The position numbers and the translations under genes are program-made. A DNA stretch of 9,076 nt from Eubacteriaceae bacterium (GTDB taxonomy: Bacteria > Bacillota > Clostridia > Eubacteriales > UBA1433), in contig JAAZOI010000290.1 in the NCBI GenBank assembly GCA_012797825.1, positions 1 through 9,076 of the forward strand. The letters run 5' to 3'. Of this stretch, positions 6,062-9,076 are shown in pieces (position 1 is the stretch's first letter; each line of letters begins with the position of its first letter). The notes below the pieces were generated by a model that did not search any database, was not told the DNA's origin, and saw nothing but the letters and a program-made list of their open reading frames with translations.

Positions 6062-6084
6062 AAAAGACGTCTTGCACGTCTTTT
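6062..6084. terminator. Bidirectional terminator between the convergent protease and copper-protein genes
   Basis: The arms AAAAGACGT (6062-6070) and ACGTCTTTT (6076-6084) pair perfectly around a 5-nt loop, with A-rich bases on the left and T's on the right. It lies 19 nt past the protease stop and just past the stop of the minus-strand gene, so it can serve both. Confidence 0.85.
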
Positions 6085-6087
6085 AAT

Positions 6088-6435
6088 TTATTTTGCGCTC
6101 ATTTTCCTGCATTCTTCCGCGCAGTCCCTCAGCACATTTACGCATTTCATAGTATGTGTGTCTTTAAAGTTTTCACATTCCTCTGCTGCCATTTCGCACA
6201 TGTCCGCGCATAAAGCGCATTGTTTTGTAGAGCTTTGTCCGGCCATAGTCATTATCTCCGCCGTGAAGCAGCACATTCTTTCGCATTCATTTAAAAAGGA
6301 TATGCATTTGGTGCGGTCGGCAACGTCCTGCTCTTTTAGGTCAATCATTAGGCATTCGCGGCATGCCTGGGCGCATTTTACGCACATATCAATGCAGGTC
6401 TGATACATATTTCCAAGTGTGGATATAATTCCCAT
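6088..6435 (-). CDS. Cys-rich four-helix copper-binding protein (Csp/DUF326-like), cytosolic form
   Basis: A 115-residue protein with 16 cysteines spaced along predicted helices: 14, 18, 21, 25 and 28 on the first; 44, 51, 55 and 56 on the second; 73, 76, 80 and 87 on the third; 98, 105 and 109 on the last. The C..C...C..C and C...CC spacing places the thiols on the inner face of a four-helix bundle, as in the copper storage proteins Csp1/Csp3, where they hold many Cu(I) ions. There is no Tat or Sec signal, so it should act in the cytosol like Csp3. The start is supported by GGAGG eight bases upstream. It appears to be a single-gene unit ending at the shared terminator. No copper pump or regulator gene is in the window. 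Confidence 0.88.
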   Translation of the reverse strand: MGIISTLGNMYQTCIDMCVKCAQACRECLMIDLKEQDVADRTKCISFLNECERMCCFTAEIMTMAGQSSTKQCALCADMCEMAAEECENFKDTHTMKCVNVLRDCAEECRKMSAK

Positions 6436-6558
6436 TTATTTTCCTCCGTATGGCAAATATTTTATAAGTAGTATTTATTTTTAAGTTCTAATTTATTCAC
6501 ATATTCATTTACCATACATCTGATAATAAATTTAACCTCTCCTTGTTCATGCCCGAAA

Positions 6559-6590
6559 ATGTAGGGAACGGCCCCTGTGTCGTTCCGCCT
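6559..6590 (+). repeat. GTAG-bearing REP-like palindrome, copy 1
   Basis: GTAG (6561-6564) is directly followed by the hairpin GGAACGGC-CCCTGT-GTCGTTCC (6565-6586) and then GCCT. It lies between the copper-protein gene and the terminator of the small Cys gene pair. It shares about 32 bases with copies at 7025-7052, 7360-7390 and 7693-7721. The rest of 6436-6602 is AT-rich with nothing else recognised. Confidence 0.9.
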
Positions 6591-6605
6591 AATATATTCG
6601 GCAAT

Positions 6606-6628
6606 AAAAAAAGACGCTTCCGCGTCTT
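6606..6628 (-). terminator. Terminator of the small Cys gene pair
   Basis: On the minus strand AAGACGC (6628-6622) pairs with GCGTCTT (6617-6611) around GGAA, a stable tetraloop, followed by a run of T's (6612-6606). It begins about 18 nt past the stop of the 6647-6808 gene. Confidence 0.85.
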
Positions 6629-6646
6629 GGGTAATTAAAGAATAAT

Positions 6647-6808
6647 TTAATCCCTTTCAAATTTAATTCCGTTGTTGCATTCCTTATCTTCGTCCGCGTC
6701 TTTAAACACTTCAAAAGGTATGCCTTCGGGGAATGCTTTGCAGCTTAATTTTTTGTCTTCAGCATAAAGGTGCGTGCACTCGGCGCATTTAGATAATATT
6801 ACGCTCAT
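6647..6808 (-). CDS. Small Cys-containing protein (53 aa), probable metal-site protein of unknown role
   Basis: The protein begins MSVILSKCAECTHLYAEDKK, continues LSCKAFPEGIPFEVF, and ends CNNGIKFERD. The C..C pair (Cys8, Cys11), Cys23 in CKAFPEGIP and Cys44 in ECNNGIKF match a widespread small-protein pattern (C..C.....C.AFP.GIP...) that looks like a knuckle-type metal site; I know no function for it. GGGAG lies upstream of the ATG at 6808. Its upstream neighbour (6835-7002) is a tandem paralogue broken by a stop, and the two are 26 nt apart, in one unit that ends at the terminator at 6606-6628. Confidence 0.8.
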   Translation of the reverse strand: MSVILSKCAECTHLYAEDKKLSCKAFPEGIPFEVFKDADEDKECNNGIKFERD

Positions 6809-6834
6809 TTAATCATCTCCCGTGTTCAATTCAA

Positions 6835-7002
6835 TTATTCCCTTTTAAATTTTATTCCGCTATTGCATTCCTTATTTTCATCTTGTTTCCATAAAATTTA
6901 TTTTGGTATTCCTTTTGGGAATGATTTACAGCAAAATTTATCATTAATTTTATATTCATATAAATATGTGCATTCCATACATTCAGTAAATATTACGCTC
7001 AT
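6835..7002 (-). pseudogene. Broken tandem paralogue of the small Cys-containing gene
   Basis: The frame reads MSVIFTECMECTYLYEYKIN then DKFCCKSFPKGIPK, then TAA (6900-6898), then continues ILWKQDENKECNSGIKFKRE to the normal end. Residues after the stop still match the intact neighbour (ECNNGIKFERD), and the stop stands where the neighbour has GAA (GIPFE). It therefore looks like a single recent GAA-to-TAA nonsense change with no frameshift. All four cysteine positions are kept. AAGAGG precedes the ATG. The REP copy and the transposase stop lie just 23-47 nt upstream of the start. Confidence 0.8.
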
Positions 7003-7024
7003 TTTAATTAACCTCTTAAAATGC

Positions 7025-7052
7025 GGAACGACACAGGGGCCGTTCCCTACAT
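7025..7052 (-). repeat. GTAG-bearing REP-like palindrome, copy 2, carrying the transposase stop codon
   Basis: It is inverted relative to the other three. Read on the minus strand: AATGTAG (7053-7047), hairpin GGAACGGC-CCCTGT-GTCGTTCC (7046-7025). The TAG of the transposase stop (7049-7047) is part of the conserved GTAG. The copy ends 22 nt before the ATG of the broken small gene. Confidence 0.9.
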
Positions 7053-7571
7053 TAAATTGTCCGTATTCATTTCATCCTCATTCCATTTTAAAACATTTTC
7101 ATCAATATATTTCCAAGTATGCTGATAATCTGTTTCATTTCTTATTATTCTGTCGTAGAATGATTTCTGCCATATTTTTTTATTAAACGGCTCATAATTT
7201 CCAGCTTGCACATAATCTATATATATTCTTGTAGTAACAGTTTTGAATTGCTTTACTATATCAAAAATTGTAATATCATTTTTCTGCCTGTTATTCTTAA
7301 GTATTAATATTATTGCATGAATGTGATTGGGCATAATGCAGTATTTATCAATAGAAAAAATGTAGGGAACGACCCCTGTGTCGTTCCGTCTTGAAATGTT
7401 TAATAACTTCTCCTTAACCTTTTTCCCAAATTCACTTAATACCATGTTGCCGCATTCAATTTTTCCCAATAACGGCATCCTATCTTTCGTGCATATTGTT
7501 ATGTAATAGGCGTTGCTTTGAGAGTAATCATATTCTTTTAATCTCTGCGGTTTTCTTTTCGGCAATTCCAT
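7047..7571 (-). CDS. REP-associated tyrosine transposase (RAYT, Y1/IS200-like HUH enzyme)
   Basis: A 174-residue protein. YDYSQSNAYYITICTKDR (residues 14-31) is the family's opening strand. CIMPNHIHAIILI holds the metal-binding HUH motif (His83, His85). WQKSFYDRIIRNETDY holds the probable nucleophile Tyr139. The family makes single-strand cuts at REP sequences through a 5'-phosphotyrosine link, and the REP family carries a GTAG/GGAG mark. Four GTAG palindromes surround this gene. Residues 61-71 (RRNDTGVVPYI) are encoded by REP copy 3 inserted in frame between the usual LLNIS and IDKY segments, just ahead of the HUH motif. The TAG stop is part of REP copy 2. The start at 7571 has GAGGT upstream. 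Whether the enzyme is active with the insertion is unknown. Confidence 0.9.
   Translation of the reverse strand: MELPKRKPQRLKEYDYSQSNAYYITICTKDRMPLLGKIECGNMVLSEFGKKVKEKLLNISRRNDTGVVPYIFSIDKYCIMPNHIHAIILILKNNRQKNDITIFDIVKQFKTVTTRIYIDYVQAGNYEPFNKKIWQKSFYDRIIRNETDYQHTWKYIDENVLKWNEDEMNTDNLM
7360..7390 (+). repeat. GTAG-bearing REP-like palindrome, copy 3, inside the transposase gene
   Basis: GTAG (7362-7365) is followed by the hairpin GGAACGAC-CCCTGT-GTCGTTCC (7366-7387) and then G(T)CT. The hairpin arms are perfectly complementary. The copy lies within codons 61-71 of the transposase gene on the opposite strand and keeps its frame. Confidence 0.92.
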
Positions 7572-7692
7572 TTAATTACCTCGTTTTATATAAATTGCTT
7601 AAACATAAAATTATACAAATTGCTTTATTAATGCTGTGATTATATTGTCCGCTTCTTCCCCGCACACTTTTCTTCTTGAACTTACATGCAAA

Positions 7693-7721
7693 TGTAGGAA
7701 CGACCCCTGTGTCGTTCCGCC
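7693..7721 (+). repeat. GTAG-bearing REP-like palindrome, copy 4
   Basis: AATGTA followed by the hairpin GGAACGAC-CCCTGT-GTCGTTCC (7697-7718) and GCCT. One G is missing at the GTAG/hairpin joint compared with the other copies. It lies about 40 nt past the membrane-protein gene at 7762-8295. The rest of 7572-7761 contains a short frame of protein-like character (7611-7690) but no convincing gene. Confidence 0.9.
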
Positions 7722-7761
7722 TGATATCATGAGATTAAATAATGTTATTATATCCGCTATC

Positions 7762-8295
7762 TTACCATGGTGCAGGAAACAGTATATTCTCAATAACAGC
7801 AACTATTATTGTCGTTATAACATTTGCGCCGATAATGGTCCAAAGCAACAGCTTTTTGTTTTGTACGCTATTTTTAAAAGTACTATATACTATCGGAATT
7901 TCAATAGCTATTGTAATAAATATATACGCCGCTCCTATAGTATAAGTTGGCAAAATATCTAACATTTCTTTGAATGAATATAATTGTCCGGACATCTGTC
8001 CGGATGAAAAATCGGATGCAAAAGAGGCATATGTAAAAAGATAGGGAAAGGCAAATGATAGCAAATTGGTTATTGTTACAACACAAAATACTTTAAAAGG
8101 CTTGCCTGCTTTAGGTATTTTATTAATTGACAAAGCTTCTATTGCTAACGTTATTATAATTACATAAGGCAACAAATCAAACGGACGTCTTTCTGATATC
8201 CATAGTGAAGTCGAGTTAGCTGAAACAGTTATGTGAAATACGACAGTAAACAGCAGACAACATAATACATATGACATCGGTTTATGCTTTTTCAT
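7762..8295 (-). CDS. Multi-pass membrane protein of unknown function
   Basis: A 177-residue hydrophobic protein. The N-terminus MKKHKPMSYVLCCLLFTVVFHITVSANS could be a signal peptide (AxA-like end near residue 26) or a first membrane helix. Further hydrophobic segments are at about 40-58, 68-90, 115-137 and 148-170. Two charged loops (SINKIPKAGKPFK; SSGQMSGQLYSFKEMLD) separate them. I do not recognise a family. GAAAGG lies before the ATG at 8295, and a good SigA-type promoter (8353-8381) about 50 nt upstream indicates a single-gene unit. No terminator was found right after it; a REP copy lies downstream. Confidence 0.7.
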   Translation of the reverse strand: MKKHKPMSYVLCCLLFTVVFHITVSANSTSLWISERRPFDLLPYVIIITLAIEALSINKIPKAGKPFKVFCVVTITNLLSFAFPYLFTYASFASDFSSGQMSGQLYSFKEMLDILPTYTIGAAYIFITIAIEIPIVYSTFKNSVQNKKLLLWTIIGANVITTIIVAVIENILFPAPW

Positions 8296-8352
8296 CAGAT
8301 TTAACCTTTCTTAATCACATAATCACATATTTTATTATTTAAACCCATAATA

Positions 8353-8381
8353 ACTATACCACATTTTGTAAAACTTTGTAA
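8353..8381 (-). promoter_or_regulatory. SigA-type promoter of the 7762-8295 gene
   Basis: On the minus strand TTACAA (8381-8376), a 17-nt spacer, and TATAGT (8358-8353) preceded by TGG, so it is also an extended -10. It predicts a transcript start near 8346 and a leader of about 50 nt. The motif TTTACAAA recurs just inside the spacer. The rest of 8382-8482 contains no gene I can support. Confidence 0.65.
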
Positions 8382-8483
8382 TATTTAATAAAACCCTGCA
8401 CCTTTGCCTTTCCCTGTCATATAATATAGTGCAGCCTAATATCAGCCTTCTCAGATATGCTGCCCATACCCTCCTTTCCCAAC

Positions 8484-8506
8484 AAAAAAAGCCGCAGTAC
8501 GCAGCT
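8484..8506 (-). terminator. Terminator of the 8513-9022 gene
   Basis: On the minus strand AGCTGC (8506-8501) pairs with GCGGCT (8495-8490), one pair being T-G, around a 5-nt loop. A run of T's follows (8490-8484). It begins 6 nt past the stop codon. Confidence 0.8.
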
Positions 8507-8512
8507 TATTTT

Positions 8513-9022
8513 TTAAACTTGTTTTTTACCGTCTTTAATAAACAATTCCCGCCTTTTCTTAAAATACACAAGATTTAAAACAAAGTATACAACTTCCCAT
8601 AATATCAAAAGTATGGCGATCCCAAAAAATGATGAGTAGTATGTGCCGGACATTACAAACATAGCCTGAATATACATAACACTCGTAAAAACGGCGGTAA
8701 CTATCAAATATATTATGTTCAGATAATACCCCGTCTTTGTAAGCCGCCTTAAATATATGTATACGAATATTTCAAAAATAATCGTGATAATTTTTATTAT
8801 CTCAAACGTTATTTCAGTGTATCCCCATTTCAAAATTGTATTAAAAGCTCCGTAAATAATTCCAAAAGGCATCATAATATATATGTAAAATTTCAGCCAG
8901 TTCACAGGCCGCGCGCATTTATCGGTCTCTTTCAAATAGTTCCAGCCCGTTATCTTATAAACAATTTCCTTTGTTCGGCTGTTTTTCGGCTGCTGCGTAT
9001 CGTTCATATTATCATTATCCAT
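8513..9022 (-). CDS. Four-helix membrane protein of unknown function
   Basis: A 169-residue protein with a hydrophilic N-terminus (1-40, including KEIVYKITGWNYLKETDK), then four hydrophobic segments at about 42-62, 72-92, 99-122 and 129-153, and a basic C-terminal tail (YFKKRRELFIKDGKKQV) that should lie in the cytosol. No catalytic motif is visible. The NWLKFYIYIMMPFGIIYG opening and YFKKRRELF end resemble small uncharacterised Clostridia membrane proteins, which gives no function. AGAGGT stands 5 nt before the ATG at 9022, and a terminator follows the stop directly. Any promoter is at or beyond the window edge. Confidence 0.75.
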   Translation of the reverse strand: MDNDNMNDTQQPKNSRTKEIVYKITGWNYLKETDKCARPVNWLKFYIYIMMPFGIIYGAFNTILKWGYTEITFEIIKIITIIFEIFVYIYLRRLTKTGYYLNIIYLIVTAVFTSVMYIQAMFVMSGTYYSSFFGIAILLILWEVVYFVLNLVYFKKRRELFIKDGKKQV

Positions 9023-9076
9023 ATAAACCTCTTTTTTATATTCTATTCATTAATGCATACCGAATATTTTGTAAAA

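Noticed and set aside
7025..7718. Four palindromes as ordinary terminators
   Set aside because: None has a T-run after the stem, one lies inside a gene, and all share loop and flanks including GTAG, so they are a dispersed repeat.
7611..7802. 63-residue minus-strand frame ending HVSSRRKVCGEEADNIITALIKQFV
   Set aside because: It overlaps the end of the membrane-protein gene and runs through REP copy 4, with no clear ribosome binding site. The last 25 residues look protein-like and could be a gene remnant, but I cannot support a gene.

Overview
The window looks like part of the accessory genome of an AT-rich Gram-positive anaerobe, most likely a Clostridia-type Firmicute. This rests on AGGAGG-type ribosome binding sites, GACGC...GCGTC hairpins followed by T-runs, and the families present (a CPBP intramembrane protease, a cytosolic four-helix copper-binding protein, GH-E/Imm33 toxin-immunity cassettes). 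No taxonomic marker is present, so this is inference.

Left part (1-5264, all on the minus strand): a polymorphic-toxin locus. Reading leftward, a full-length 680-residue effector (5214-3172) carries a C-terminal GH-E-type HNH nuclease and is followed at once by an Imm33/DUF2185-type immunity gene. A strong strand-specific terminator hairpin ends this unit. Next comes an orphan toxin cassette (2548-2020): about 138 bp homologous to the region just before the toxin tip of the big gene, then an unrelated RNase-like tip, then its own small helical immunity gene (2009-1749). A second long effector with the same N-terminus (1457 to beyond position 1) follows. It has more internal repeats and a single-base frameshift at about 810. 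Both effectors share a leader with a paired GGGGGAC box and a terminator-like hairpin directly before the ribosome binding site. This is the layout expected of a toxin whose tip can be swapped by recombination. The repeat-built N-terminal half matches no delivery domain I recognise.

Centre (5265-6470): a plus-strand CPBP intramembrane protease gene converges on a minus-strand gene for a Cys-rich four-helix copper-binding (Csp/DUF326-like) protein. A bidirectional terminator lies between them.

Right part (6540-7740, minus strand): a RAYT/Y1 HUH transposase gene sits among four copies of a roughly 32-bp GTAG-bearing palindrome, the expected substrate type for this enzyme (a REP-RAYT system). 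One copy lies in frame inside the transposase gene itself, and another supplies its stop codon. Immediately downstream are two tandem small Cys-containing genes; the first is broken by a premature stop. Further right are two unassigned multi-pass membrane proteins (8295-7762 and 9022-8513), each as its own short unit.

No tRNA, rRNA, CRISPR array or integrase was seen.
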